Assembly: GCA_030621655.1 (NCBI GenBank)
Contig: JAUXHH010000005.1
Location: forward strand, 1 to 23,042
Reading direction: 5' to 3'
DNA length: 23,042 bases
DNA from: Desulfobacterales bacterium
GTDB lineage: Bacteria; Desulfobacterota; Desulfobulbia; Desulfobulbales; BM004
The notes below the pieces were generated by a model. The model was not told the origin of the DNA. It ran no database searches and was given only the letters and a program-made list of their open reading frames with translations. Shown in pieces: positions 15,149 through 23,042 of this stretch. Position numbers and translations under genes: made by a program. Every line of letters begins with the position of its first letter. Position 1 is the first letter of the stretch.

Positions 15149-15397
15149 TTACCTACCTTTTTTTATATAAAATTTAAAAAAGTTCGCTTCTTCTTTTACC
15201 CCTAGGTACGAATGCCCGACACGGTCACACCAGCCGGGCAGGTCGACCTTGGATCCTTCATCTGTCCCAATGATTTCAAGAACCTGGCCGCTCTCCATCG
15301 TATCTATTTCTTTTTTGGCTTTCAGTAGAGGCATGGGGCATTCCAGCCCTTTTGCATCTACTGTTCTGTCAGGTTTAATGTTATCCAAAACCAACAC
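15149..15397 (-). CDS. tusA: TusA-family sulfur carrier, CPMP type
   Basis: An 82-residue TusA protein with the classic active motif AKGLECPMPLLKAKKEI (C20) and a second Cys, C57, in DLPGWCDRVGH. It shuttles persulfide sulfur in the cytoplasm, here presumably to or from the DsrE-like protein encoded next. The annotated GTG start sits against the GAGGGG ribosome site. A TTG at 15388 (three codons in) has better spacing and may be the true start. It is a divergent paralogue of the CPHP-type TusA in the YedE unit. This gene heads the second sulfur unit, with a promoter at 15589-15617. Confidence 0.93.
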   Translation of the reverse strand: MLVLDNIKPDRTVDAKGLECPMPLLKAKKEIDTMESGQVLEIIGTDEGSKVDLPGWCDRVGHSYLGVKEEANFFKFYIKKGR

Positions 15398-15569
15398 CCC
15401 CTCATTTAAAAAAACAATCGAAGATTTTTCTCTTGGCAGAATCTTTCAGCAAGATAAGGGGCTTCTTAAAAATGAGCAAGCAGTCAACTCCACAATGTGG
15501 CAATAATCCGTTTACTTAAACAGCCAAAAAAGATTAGTTACCATAAACAAAAAAGAAAACCCACAAAAA
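15398..15569. other. Leader region of the tusA-dsrE-like unit
   Basis: About 170 nt between the operator and the tusA start. It is AT-rich and would be transcribed as the minus-strand leader. I see no riboswitch-like fold, tRNA or clear 6S RNA here. Confidence 0.4.
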
Positions 15570-15585
15570 ATGAGTGATAATTCAT
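15570..15585 (-). promoter_or_regulatory. Candidate operator ATGAGT-N4-ATTCAT before tusA-dsrE-like unit
   Basis: ATGAGTGATAATTCAT, inside the longer perfect repeat AAAAAATGA/TCATTTTTT, lies immediately downstream of the predicted minus-strand -10, over the start point. It differs from the site at 7538-7553 at two central bases only. Confidence 0.6.
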
Positions 15586-15588
15586 TTT

Positions 15589-15617
15589 TTATTACTTTCG
15601 CAAGGGAGATTTGTCAA
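15589..15617 (-). promoter_or_regulatory. Promoter of the tusA-dsrE-like unit
   Basis: On the minus strand, TTGACA (15612-15617) and TAATAA (15589-15594) are 17 bp apart; the -10 is imperfect. The -35 context TACTTGACA is identical to that of the yedE promoter (7491-7499). Confidence 0.6.
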
Positions 15618-15703
15618 GTATTGGAAGAAAGAAGGGTTTTTTGCTTGCAGAACTGTGGGGAAAAATGCTCTTTTTTGTTGTGAAAACTATGGAGGGTATG
15701 GAG

Positions 15704-16288
15704 ATGAACAATGATGAAAGGCAGAAGCTGAGAAAAAAAATACTGGGGGCGCGGGATCTGCTGAGTGCCGGCGAAAGGCAGGAGAAGAGCCGTTCCGCCA
15801 TGCAAAAGCTCTTGAGTTCGCCTGAAATGAAACATTGGTCCACCCTGTTTATCTATGTTCATTTCCGCAGTGAACTGGAAACACTGGAACTTATACACAG
15901 TTGTCTAAGCCGGGGAAAGCGTGTTGCGGTGCCCCTTGTTGACGCTGCTACAGTAAGTATGATTCCACTGTTGATAAAAGATCCGGAAAAGGATCTTGTG
16001 CCCGGTTATTATGACATCCCTGAGCCTGACCCGCAGAAATCTCTTCGGGTTGCAGCCGGTGAAATTGACGCAGCTGTTATTCCCGGCAGTGTTTTTGATA
16101 TCGGAGGAGGGCGTCTCGGTTATGGCGGAGGATATTATGACCGGTTTTTAGTAAACGAGGCTCCCCAGGCTAAACGCATAGGACTTGCCTTTGAGGTGCA
16201 GGTCGTGGAACATGTTCCCGTGCAGCCCCATGATCAGCCAGTTGATATTTTGATAACCGAGAAAAGGATTGTAAACATTAGACGCTAA
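15704..16288 (+). CDS. 5-formyltetrahydrofolate cyclo-ligase
   Basis: Converts 5-formyl-THF to 5,10-methenyl-THF with ATP in folate one-carbon metabolism, in the cytoplasm. The signature RLGYGGGYYDRFL lies near residues 137-149, and DERQKLRKKILGARDLLS is the usual N-terminal helix. The ATG at 15704 is chosen because GGAGGG lies 7 nt upstream and it yields 194 residues, the normal family length. An upstream TTG at 15611 would add an atypical 31-residue extension. The HDAC-like gene follows at 14 bp, so the two are probably cotranscribed. In other proteobacteria this gene often lies beside 6S RNA; none is recognisable here. Confidence 0.93.
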   Translation: MNNDERQKLRKKILGARDLLSAGERQEKSRSAMQKLLSSPEMKHWSTLFIYVHFRSELETLELIHSCLSRGKRVAVPLVDAATVSMIPLLIKDPEKDLVPGYYDIPEPDPQKSLRVAAGEIDAAVIPGSVFDIGGGRLGYGGGYYDRFLVNEAPQAKRIGLAFEVQVVEHVPVQPHDQPVDILITEKRIVNIRR

Positions 16289-16302
16289 AAAAGGAGCCCA
16301 TT

Positions 16303-17358
16303 ATGCGCAAGACGGCTATTTTCAAAAATGACCTTTTCCTGGAACATATCCCGGATTTCAATCATGTGGAATCCCCGGACCGCTTAAGGGTAATCTATGA
16401 GCAGCTTGAACAGCAGCCATTAAATGAGCTTTTTCTCTATCCGGATTTTGGACCGGCTTCGCAGGATTCTTTAGCATTTAACCATACCCCGGAACATATC
16501 ATGCGTGTAGCCGGTACTGCCGGTAAAACATTCAGCAGCCTGGATCCGGATACCCAGGCTTCACCAATGTCTTATGATGCGGCCTGTCTTGCAGCCGGGG
16601 CCGTAACAAATGGTATGGAGATGATCGTTAACGGTGAAGCAGACAACGGTTTTGCCCTGGTGCGTCCGCCTGGTCACCATGCAGAAGCTGAGCGTGCCAT
16701 GGGGTTCTGCCTCTTTAACAATGTTGCTGTCGGGGCTCATTATGGTCTGCAGAAACTGGGCATGGAGCGTGTTGCAATCATAGACTGGGATCTCCATCAT
16801 GGCAATGGAACACAGAACAGCTTTTATACTTCAGACCAGGTTCTTTATTTGTCAACCCATGCCTACCCATACTATCCTGGTTCGGGAGGTTTGATGGAAG
16901 TCGGCTCAGGAGCCGGCGAGGGGTTTACGGTGAATGTGCCCCTGTCAGGCGGCCAGGATGACCGGGCCTTTGCTGCTATTTTTAAAGAAATAATTGTGCC
17001 GGTAACCAGGCAGTATAAGCCTGATTTTATTATAATTTCAGCGGGTTTTGATACCTATTTCGGCGATCCTCTGGGGACCATGGCGGTTACGGAGCAGGGA
17101 TTTGCCTGTATGGCCAGGCAACTGGTTGATCTGGCAAATGAGATATGCGGGGGAAGGCTGCTGGTGGCCTTGGAGGGAGGCTATGATCTACGCGGCTTGC
17201 GAGACGGGGCCCTGGCTGTTTTGGGAGAATTGTCGGGAGATCCTGGATGTCCGGGCAAGGTGGACGATGAAACCCTGCAGGCAATTGCTGACTCTGATAG
17301 AGAAGTAGCGGTTATTGAGCAGGTCAGAAACATTGCAAAAAGATACTGGAGCTTGTAA
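16303..17358 (+). CDS. Histone deacetylase-family (AcuC/class II-like) zinc amidohydrolase
   Basis: A 351-residue metal-dependent deacylase. RPPGHHAE (H125, H126) are the catalytic His; zinc ligands are D163 and H165 in DWDLHHGNGT, and D250 in SAGFD; the transition-state Tyr is Y294 in EGGYD. All key residues are present, so it should be active. Bacterial members deacetylate acetyl-lysine on enzymes such as acetyl-CoA synthetase, or acetylpolyamines. The Tyr and the general sequence suit an AcuC-like or class II enzyme. AAGGAG precedes the ATG. It lies between folate and gatCA genes with no clear functional link. Confidence 0.93.
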   Translation: MRKTAIFKNDLFLEHIPDFNHVESPDRLRVIYEQLEQQPLNELFLYPDFGPASQDSLAFNHTPEHIMRVAGTAGKTFSSLDPDTQASPMSYDAACLAAGAVTNGMEMIVNGEADNGFALVRPPGHHAEAERAMGFCLFNNVAVGAHYGLQKLGMERVAIIDWDLHHGNGTQNSFYTSDQVLYLSTHAYPYYPGSGGLMEVGSGAGEGFTVNVPLSGGQDDRAFAAIFKEIIVPVTRQYKPDFIIISAGFDTYFGDPLGTMAVTEQGFACMARQLVDLANEICGGRLLVALEGGYDLRGLRDGALAVLGELSGDPGCPGKVDDETLQAIADSDREVAVIEQVRNIAKRYWSL

Positions 17359-17432
17359 ATATACCACTCTCGCTATCTACTGAGCCATCGTAAATTTAAG
17401 AGACAGTACCAAGAAGATACAATGAGGTTTTT

Positions 17433-17717
17433 ATGAAAATTACGCCTGAAGAAGTTTCGCATGTTGCCAACCTTGCCCGTCTACGGCTGTCTCCGGAAGA
17501 AGTGGAGGTAATGGCAAAGCAGCTGCATGACATACTCACCTATGTGGCCAAGCTGAACGAACTGGACACCAGGGGGATAACCCCGACGACCCATGCTATT
17601 TCCATTGTGAATGCCTTTCGTGAAGATGAGGTCAAGCCCTCTTTGGATCGGGAAAAAACTTTGGCCAACGGGCCACAGCAGGATGGAGAGTTCTTTGTGG
17701 TGCCGCGGGTAATTTAA
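17433..17717 (+). CDS. gatC: Asp-tRNA(Asn)/Glu-tRNA(Gln) amidotransferase subunit C
   Basis: A 94-residue GatC, normal length. It begins KITPEEVSHVANLARLRLSPEE, the family hallmark, and has LNELDTRGITPTTHA in the linker region. GatC stabilises the GatA-GatB complex that amidates mischarged Glu-tRNA(Gln) or Asp-tRNA(Asn). GAGG lies before the ATG. gatA follows at 67 bp. gatB is not in the window. Confidence 0.97.
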   Translation: MKITPEEVSHVANLARLRLSPEEVEVMAKQLHDILTYVAKLNELDTRGITPTTHAISIVNAFREDEVKPSLDREKTLANGPQQDGEFFVVPRVI

Positions 17718-17784
17718 CGAATATGCTTGCGGAGCCTGGCAGGGCCGCGTAACCACCTTTAATTAAAGAGAGAAACAGGGAACA

Positions 17785-19245
17785 ATGGCATTACACGCAT
17801 TAACCATACATGAGCTGCAGGAGATGTTGGCAAAGGGCCAGGTATCTGCTGTAGAGGTGACAAGGGATGTGCTTGGACGAATTGAAAAGGTTGAGGATAA
17901 GGTCAAGGCCTATATCACTCTCGATCCGGAACTGGCTCTGCAGCAGGCTGAAGCAGCGGACAAAAAATTAAAAGATGGGACAGGAGGCCCTTTGTGCGGC
18001 ATTCCGGTATCCATTAAGGATGTTCTTTGCACAGACGGGATACGCACAACGTGTGGCTCCCGCATTCTTGAAAATTTTGTGCCGCCCTATGACGCCACCT
18101 CCATTTTGAAGTTAAAACAGGCTGATGCGGTGCTTGTGGGTAAAGTAGCAATGGATGAATTTGCCATGGGCTCAACCTCAGAGAATTGTGCCTTCGGCCC
18201 ACCCAAAAATCCCTGGAACAGGAATTATATCTGCGGCGGCTCCAGCGGTGGCTCTGCCGCCTCGGTGGCAGCAGATGAATGTATAGCCTCTCTGGGCACA
18301 GACACCGGCGGCTCCATCCGCCAACCGGCTTCCCACTGTGGGGTTGTCGGCCTGAAGCCGACCTATGGCAGGGTGTCCCGTTACGGCCTGGTGGCATTTG
18401 CCTCCTCCCTGGACCAGATAGGCCCTCTTACCAAGGATGTAACCGATTGTGCCGTGATGATGAATGTTATCAGTGGCTATGATGCAAACGACTCAACATC
18501 CGTTCCCCGGGAGGTTCCCGATTTCCGCAACGCCTTGAAAAAGGATCTGCAGGGCATGAAGATCGGCATACCACGGGAGTACTTTCTCGAGGGGCTGGAT
18601 CCGGAAGTTGAAAAAAACGTACAGAAAGGTATAGAACTGCTGCGCGAGGCGGGAGCAGAGACAGTCGAGGTTTCCCTGCCCCATACCGAGTATTGTGTTG
18701 CAGTCTATTACCTTATTGCCCCAGCTGAAGCCAGTTCCAACCTGGCGCGCTATGACGGTGTCAAATACGGTTTCAGGGATATGTCCAGCGACTCACTCCT
18801 TGACATGTACAGGAACAGCCGTTCGCAGGGATTCGGCGATGAGGTGAAACGGCGCATCATCATCGGCACCTATGCCCTGTCTTCAGGGTACTATGATGCC
18901 TACTATAAAAAAGCCTCCCAGGTCCGAACCCTGATTACTGAAGATTACAGAAAGGTTTTTGAAACCTGTGATGTCCTGGTTTCTCCGGTAACTCCGACGC
19001 CGGCCTGGAAACTGGCAGAGAAAATTGATGATCCCCTGAGCGTCTACCTGTCGGATATATTGACCATATCCGCTAACCTGGCAGGAATACCGGGCATCTC
19101 AGTGCCCTGTGGTTTCAGCGGAGAAGGGCTGCCCATAGGTTTACAGATTCAGGGAGCCCATTTCCAGGAGGAAAAGTTGCTGAACGTCGCGTATAATCTG
19201 GAGCAGCGCTTAAATATTTCTCATCTCCGTCCCAATAATCTTTAA
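17785..19245 (+). CDS. gatA: Asp-tRNA(Asn)/Glu-tRNA(Gln) amidotransferase subunit A
   Basis: A 486-residue amidase-signature protein that hydrolyses glutamine to supply ammonia to GatB. The Ser-cisSer-Lys triad is visible: K78 in SIKDV, S153 in GGSSGGSAAS and the nucleophile S177 in GTDTGGSIRQPA. The following GLKPTYGRVSRYGLVAFASS is diagnostic of GatA over other amidases. Its presence implies that the organism makes Gln-tRNA(Gln) and/or Asn-tRNA(Asn) by the indirect route. Length and order after gatC are standard. Confidence 0.98.
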   Translation: MALHALTIHELQEMLAKGQVSAVEVTRDVLGRIEKVEDKVKAYITLDPELALQQAEAADKKLKDGTGGPLCGIPVSIKDVLCTDGIRTTCGSRILENFVPPYDATSILKLKQADAVLVGKVAMDEFAMGSTSENCAFGPPKNPWNRNYICGGSSGGSAASVAADECIASLGTDTGGSIRQPASHCGVVGLKPTYGRVSRYGLVAFASSLDQIGPLTKDVTDCAVMMNVISGYDANDSTSVPREVPDFRNALKKDLQGMKIGIPREYFLEGLDPEVEKNVQKGIELLREAGAETVEVSLPHTEYCVAVYYLIAPAEASSNLARYDGVKYGFRDMSSDSLLDMYRNSRSQGFGDEVKRRIIIGTYALSSGYYDAYYKKASQVRTLITEDYRKVFETCDVLVSPVTPTPAWKLAEKIDDPLSVYLSDILTISANLAGIPGISVPCGFSGEGLPIGLQIQGAHFQEEKLLNVAYNLEQRLNISHLRPNNL

Positions 19246-19272
19246 GACTTTTAATAATTATAAGGAGTTACT

Positions 19273-20379
19273 GTGAAGCTTAAGGTTGCATCAAACATAA
19301 GCACCCTGGTTCCCTATCCGCCGGGAAAGCCCATTGAAGAGCTGGAAAGGGAGTATGGCATAAGCGGTTCCATCAAGCTGGCATCCAATGAAAATGCCTG
19401 GGGGCCCTCTCCCAAGGCTGTTGAGGCTATGAAAGAGGCGATGCAGAACCTGCACCGTTATCCTGACGGCAGTTGTTATTACCTGACCCGGAGCTTATCA
19501 GAAAAGCTTGGGGTAAGGCCTGAGGAAATAGTTTTTGGAAACGGCTCAAATGAGATCATAGGGCTGCTCATAACAGCTTTTTTACAGCCGGGCGAGGAAG
19601 TAATAACCAGCCACCCAACATTTCTCATGTACCAAAAACTGGTGCAGGTCCAGGGGGGCATCAATACGGTTGTGGAGCTTACTGAAGAAATGCATCATGA
19701 CCTCAAGGCAATACTTGGAGCAGTATCACCTAAGACCAGAATGATTTTTCTCGATAATCCCAACAATCCTACAGGAACCATTATTGACAGGGAGACTTTT
19801 GCATCATTCATGGAGCAGTTACCGGATGAGGTTATCGTGGTCCTGGACGAGGCCTATGTAGATTTTGTGGCTCCGGAGCTTCGTATTGATGTGCTGGCAT
19901 ATATCAGAGAAGGAAAGCCTGTGGCTGCACTTCGTACCTTTTCTAAGGCGTACGGCCTTTCCGGTCTGCGGTTGGGCTATGGTATTATGGATGCCGAAAT
20001 GGCCGACTACCTGAATCGGGTGCGCCAACCCTTTAATGTAAACTCCATGGCCCAGGTTGGGGGTGTCGCGGCATTGTCAGACGAAGAGCACTACCGGATG
20101 ACCCTGCAGGAAAGTCGAGATGGCATCGCCTGGTTGAGCAAAGAAGTAGAAAAACTTGGCTGTCGTCCCATGCAAACCCACACGAATTTTTTTCTCATTG
20201 ATGTGAAAGGAGACGGGAAAAAACTTTATGAGCATATGCTGCACCAGGGGGTAATCGTCAGGCCCATGCAGGCCTATGGCTATCCGAATTATATCCGTAT
20301 CACCGTAGGACGTGCAGATGAGAACCAGCGCTTTGTGAAGGCTCTTGGTATAAGCTTGAAAGAATTGGGCTATGGCTGA
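19273..20379 (+). CDS. hisC: Histidinol-phosphate aminotransferase
   Basis: A 368-residue class II-type PLP aminotransferase. The PLP Lys is K225 in TFSKAYGLSGLRLGYG; NPNNPTG is at 162-168 and the LDEAY motif at about 191-195. The N-terminal YPPGKPIEELEREYG and LASNENAWGPSP are typical of HisC. It converts imidazole-acetol phosphate to histidinol phosphate; some HisC proteins also accept aromatic 2-oxo acids. The start is GTG after AAGGAG. Its last 8 bp overlap the start of cmk. No other his genes are present. Confidence 0.95.
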   Translation: MKLKVASNISTLVPYPPGKPIEELEREYGISGSIKLASNENAWGPSPKAVEAMKEAMQNLHRYPDGSCYYLTRSLSEKLGVRPEEIVFGNGSNEIIGLLITAFLQPGEEVITSHPTFLMYQKLVQVQGGINTVVELTEEMHHDLKAILGAVSPKTRMIFLDNPNNPTGTIIDRETFASFMEQLPDEVIVVLDEAYVDFVAPELRIDVLAYIREGKPVAALRTFSKAYGLSGLRLGYGIMDAEMADYLNRVRQPFNVNSMAQVGGVAALSDEEHYRMTLQESRDGIAWLSKEVEKLGCRPMQTHTNFFLIDVKGDGKKLYEHMLHQGVIVRPMQAYGYPNYIRITVGRADENQRFVKALGISLKELGYG

Positions 20380-21064
20380 GAAAAAAAATATCGTTACCAT
20401 AGACGGACCATCCGGGGCGGGCAAGAGCACGATCAGTAAATTGCTGGCAGCAAGGCTCCGGTATACCTATCTTGATACCGGTGCCATGTATCGCATGGTG
20501 GGCTTGCAGGTACTGCGGGACGGCCTTGATTTTGAGGTCCAGGGTGCAAGGGAAAAGCTTGCACTGCTGCTGGCCGCTCTTGACATGACGCTGGCGCCCG
20601 GAGAGGAAGGCAAGGAAACCAGAGCCTTTTTGAATGGTGAGGATGTGAGTGATGCAATTAGAACGCCGGAAATGGCCATGGTGGCCTCAAGGGTTTCTGC
20701 CCAAGCGGAAGTGCGCAAAAAACTGACGGAAATGCAACGCACTATTGGCAATAATGGAGCAATTGTTGCCGAAGGGCGTGATATGGGCACCGTTGTGTTC
20801 CCGGACGCTATGCACAAGTTTTTTTTGGATGCAAGTCCAATGGAACGGGCTAAACGCCGCCAGAAACAACTCGCAGAAAATGGCCGGAAGATAGAATACC
20901 AGGAGCTTTTGACCCAGATACAGAAACGGGACGCAGATGACAGCAACAGAGCTTTGGCGCCTCTGAAGCCGGCAGAAGATGCTGTTATTGTCGACTCTTC
21001 GGAGATGAGTATTGAAGAGGTGGTTTCTTTTATGCTGGCAGCAATAAACGATAAACAGAAATAA
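20372..21064 (+). CDS. cmk: Cytidylate kinase
   Basis: A 230-residue (d)CMP kinase. The P-loop GPSGAGKST is at 12-20, followed by YLDTGAMYRMVGL; EGRDMGTVVFPDA and RAKRRQKQL are family motifs of the NMP-binding and lid regions. It phosphorylates CMP and dCMP in pyrimidine nucleotide salvage and synthesis. The ATG overlaps the end of hisC by 8 bp, indicating coupling. In many related genomes ispH or rpsA follows cmk; here a sugar-nucleotide gene follows instead. Confidence 0.97.
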   Translation: MAEKKNIVTIDGPSGAGKSTISKLLAARLRYTYLDTGAMYRMVGLQVLRDGLDFEVQGAREKLALLLAALDMTLAPGEEGKETRAFLNGEDVSDAIRTPEMAMVASRVSAQAEVRKKLTEMQRTIGNNGAIVAEGRDMGTVVFPDAMHKFFLDASPMERAKRRQKQLAENGRKIEYQELLTQIQKRDADDSNRALAPLKPAEDAVIVDSSEMSIEEVVSFMLAAINDKQK

Positions 21065-21079
21065 TTTAAGGAGGATACC

Positions 21080-22051
21080 ATGCATTTAACAAAGCGGGTT
21101 TTAGTGACAGGGGGAGCAGGATTTCTTGGTTCGCATCTTTGCGCAAGGCTTCTTGAGCAGGGAAGCGAGGTTATCTGTGTTGATAACTTGTTTACCGGGA
21201 CCAAGAGAAATATTTATCCTCTGCTCAATGAACCGAATTTTGAGTTCATGCGGCATGATATAACGTTTCCCATCTATCTTGAGGTGGACGAGATTTATAA
21301 CCTTGCCTGTCCTGCGTCACCGATCCATTACCAGAACGACCCGGTGCAGACCACCAAGGTAAATGTCCACGGAGCCATCAATATGCTGGGGTTGGCCAAG
21401 CGGGTGAAAGCTAAAATTTTTCAGGCATCCACGTCCGAGGTGTATGGTGACCCGGAGGTGCATCCACAACCGGAAAGTTACCGTGGTTCAGTAAATCCAA
21501 TTGGGCCCCGGTCCTGTTATGATGAGGGCAAACGCTGCGCAGAGACTCTTTTCTTTGATTATTTGCGCCAGCACAGACTGCGGATAAAGGTTGCCAGAAT
21601 ATTCAACACCTATGGCCCCAACATGCATCCCTATGATGGCCGGGTGGTATCGAATTTTATTCTGCAGGCCCTGCAGAATAAACCCCTGACTGTTTATGGC
21701 GATGGTTCCCAGTCCAGGTCTTTCTGCTATGTGGACGATTTGATCGACGGTTTTCTGCGCCTGATGCAAAGCGGGGATGACTTTACCGGACCCGTCAACC
21801 TTGGCAATCCCGTGGAGTTCAACATGATCGAACTGACAGAGCATGTGAAGGATCTCACCAACTCAAAATCAGAGATCATATATGAGCCCCTGCCTGAAGA
21901 CGATCCAAGGCAGCGGCAGCCCGATATAACACTGGCAAAAGACAAACTTGGCTGGGAGCCAAAGGTTCCGTTACGGGAAGGTCTGGAAAAAACAATAGCA
22001 TACTTTTCCGACCTGTTGAAAGCTGATATCATCAAGGGAGCAAGCAAATAA
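21080..22051 (+). CDS. UDP-glucuronate decarboxylase (UDP-xylose synthase), SDR family
   Basis: A 323-residue extended short-chain dehydrogenase. The NAD-binding GGAGFLGSH is at 11-19, the catalytic Tyr and Lys are Y147 and K151 in SCYDEGKR, and STSEVYGDP precedes them. YDEGKR and NLACPASPIHYQNDP are hallmarks of UXS-type enzymes, which turn UDP-glucuronate into UDP-xylose for surface polysaccharides. Other NDP-sugar epimerases are less likely. AAGGAGG precedes the ATG. It ends only 4 bp from the convergent cydB stop, with no terminator between. Confidence 0.92.
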   Translation: MHLTKRVLVTGGAGFLGSHLCARLLEQGSEVICVDNLFTGTKRNIYPLLNEPNFEFMRHDITFPIYLEVDEIYNLACPASPIHYQNDPVQTTKVNVHGAINMLGLAKRVKAKIFQASTSEVYGDPEVHPQPESYRGSVNPIGPRSCYDEGKRCAETLFFDYLRQHRLRIKVARIFNTYGPNMHPYDGRVVSNFILQALQNKPLTVYGDGSQSRSFCYVDDLIDGFLRLMQSGDDFTGPVNLGNPVEFNMIELTEHVKDLTNSKSEIIYEPLPEDDPRQRQPDITLAKDKLGWEPKVPLREGLEKTIAYFSDLLKADIIKGASK

Positions 22052-22055
22052 GCTA

Positions 22056-23042
22056 TTAGTAAATTTCCTTGGCTGTAAAGTCGCTGACTTCACCGGTTGA
22101 AAGTTTTTCCTTATCCATTTTGCGCCAGCAATAGACAATGTAGGCCAGGACCACGGGTATCGTCAATCCGATATAGCTCATGGCTGTCAGGGTATAGCGG
22201 CTGCTGGAGCCATTATAAATGCTCAGGCTGCTGTTCAGGTCAAAGTGTGATGGATAAAATGCGGAGTTGTTAAGCCCTGCAGTCAAAAACAGGGACAGGG
22301 TGACCAGGAAGGAACCAAAGCCGGAAAACCAAATACCTGAAGTGCTGGATGCACGGCGAGCACTGAGCGCACCGAAAATAACCAGGAGAAGTCCTGCTGC
22401 CAGCATGGCAAGAACAGCAGGCATCGCCCTGAGGTTTTGCAGGTACTTGCCGCTTTCCATAAAGACAGTTCCAGTTTCAGGGATGACCGCAAAGCCTTCC
22501 CTGGTCAACAGGCCGATCATGAAATAGAGAAGAAAGGGGATGGAGGCAGTCAGGTTTGCGACTGCAGCCTTTCGAAGCCTTTTTCCCAGGTCTTTTACCA
22601 GGTCCAGCCTGAAGTCGATATTGTTGAGCAGATACAGGGCGCCCAGGGTTCTTGAGAGAAAGACGAGAAAAAGTCCCAATGCCACGTTAAAAAAATGCAA
22701 ACCTGCCTCCAGCCCCCGCATGGGATGCTGCCAGAGGACCAGGTTGTAGTCGTCAAGCTGAAAACTGGAGCCGCTGAAAAAGGTGGCCAGCACAACGCCT
22801 ATCAAAAGAATGCCGATGGTGCCGTTAAAAAAAAGGAACCGTTCGTAAGTTCCGGCACCAAGGAGATTGCCCGGTTTTTTTCTAAACTCAAAACTCACAG
22901 CCTGCAGGACAAAGGTGAAAAGAATCGAGATCCAGACCCAGTAAGCCCCGCCAAAGCTGGTGGCATAAAAGAGCGGAAAGGCTCCAAACAGAGTGGTGCC
23001 GAAAAGTATGAGCGTGGTAAAGGTGAGGAGCCATTTCCTCCC
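22056..23042 (-). CDS. cydB: Cytochrome bd-type quinol oxidase subunit II (partial, 5' end outside window)
   Basis: The reading frame stays open to the right edge, so the N-terminus is outside the window; about 328 residues are present. Immediately upstream of a misleading GTG at 22898 the frame reads GAFPLFYATSFGGAYWVWIS, then ILFTFVLQAVSFEFRKKPGN, typical of CydB. The C-terminal part (LNNSAFYPSHFDLNSSLSIY, several TM helices) also fits. CydB is the second membrane subunit of the bd oxidase that reduces O2 with quinol. In an anaerobe this points to oxygen protection or microaerobic respiration. cydA would be expected just beyond the edge. Confidence 0.9.
   Translation of the reverse strand, partial: GRKWLLTFTTLILFGTTLFGAFPLFYATSFGGAYWVWISILFTFVLQAVSFEFRKKPGNLLGAGTYERFLFFNGTIGILLIGVVLATFFSGSSFQLDDYNLVLWQHPMRGLEAGLHFFNVALGLFLVFLSRTLGALYLLNNIDFRLDLVKDLGKRLRKAAVANLTASIPFLLYFMIGLLTREGFAVIPETGTVFMESGKYLQNLRAMPAVLAMLAAGLLLVIFGALSARRASSTSGIWFSGFGSFLVTLSLFLTAGLNNSAFYPSHFDLNSSLSIYNGSSSRYTLTAMSYIGLTIPVVLAYIVYCWRKMDKEKLSTGEVSDFTAKEIY

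Noticed and set aside
15398..15703. 6S RNA beside the 5-formyl-THF cyclo-ligase gene
   Set aside because: That neighbourhood is common in proteobacteria, but I see no long closed hairpin with a central bubble here; the space is taken by the divergent promoter and operator.
20467..21204. 245-residue open frame on the minus strand
   Set aside because: It is antisense to cmk and the start of the UXS-type gene and is Ser/Arg-rich, as antisense shadow frames usually are.

Overview
The window looks like chromosomal DNA of an anaerobic, sulfur-metabolising bacterium, most plausibly a member of the Desulfobacterota such as a Desulfobulbales relative. This is an inference from gene content: YedE/TusA/DsrE-type sulfur trafficking, a CXXCH periplasmic protein, a gatC-gatA-hisC-cmk run and a cydB end. 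I see no rRNA, tRNA, CRISPR array, insertion sequence or phage gene.

Layout. 94-1233 is an AT-rich, Lys-rich serine hydrolase of the beta-lactamase fold, followed by a cold-shock protein with a long leader. On the minus strand come a MacB/LolD-like ABC exporter (permease plus ATPase), a periplasmic beta-propeller-like protein with one CXXCH heme motif, and a small HMA metal-binding protein. 5710-7389 is a GT39-like membrane glycosyltransferase preceded by a possible 24-codon coupled ORF. 7494-10520 is a well-bounded transcription unit: promoter, YedE-type permease, TusA-family carrier, a membrane-anchored SGGYGA-repeat protein, a universal stress protein and a terminator. 10622-14154 holds a B12-type radical SAM enzyme converging on a GT2 glycosyltransferase/radical SAM-SPASM pair. 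14186-15617 is a second, minus-strand sulfur-trafficking unit: TusA, DsrE-like, a Cys-less DsrE/F-like protein and a 57-residue protein that may be DsrH/TusB-like. From 15704 a plus-strand housekeeping stretch runs 5-formyl-THF cyclo-ligase, an HDAC-family deacetylase, gatC, gatA, hisC, cmk and a UDP-glucuronate decarboxylase, ending against a convergent, truncated cydB.

The most interesting content is the pair of sulfur units at 7.5-10.5 kb and 14.2-15.6 kb. Together they carry the gene set (YedE-like, TusA, DsrE-like and two small unknowns) that I recall being proposed as a marker cluster in sulfur-disproportionating bacteria. Here the set is split into two divergent units about 3.7 kb apart. 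Both units start with a TACTTGACA -35 region and carry a matching 16-bp dyad (ATGAGT-N4-ATTCAT) at or just after the -10. This suggests one repressor controls both. The SGGYGA-repeat protein in the first unit and the CWW-ending 57-residue protein in the second are the least understood parts.
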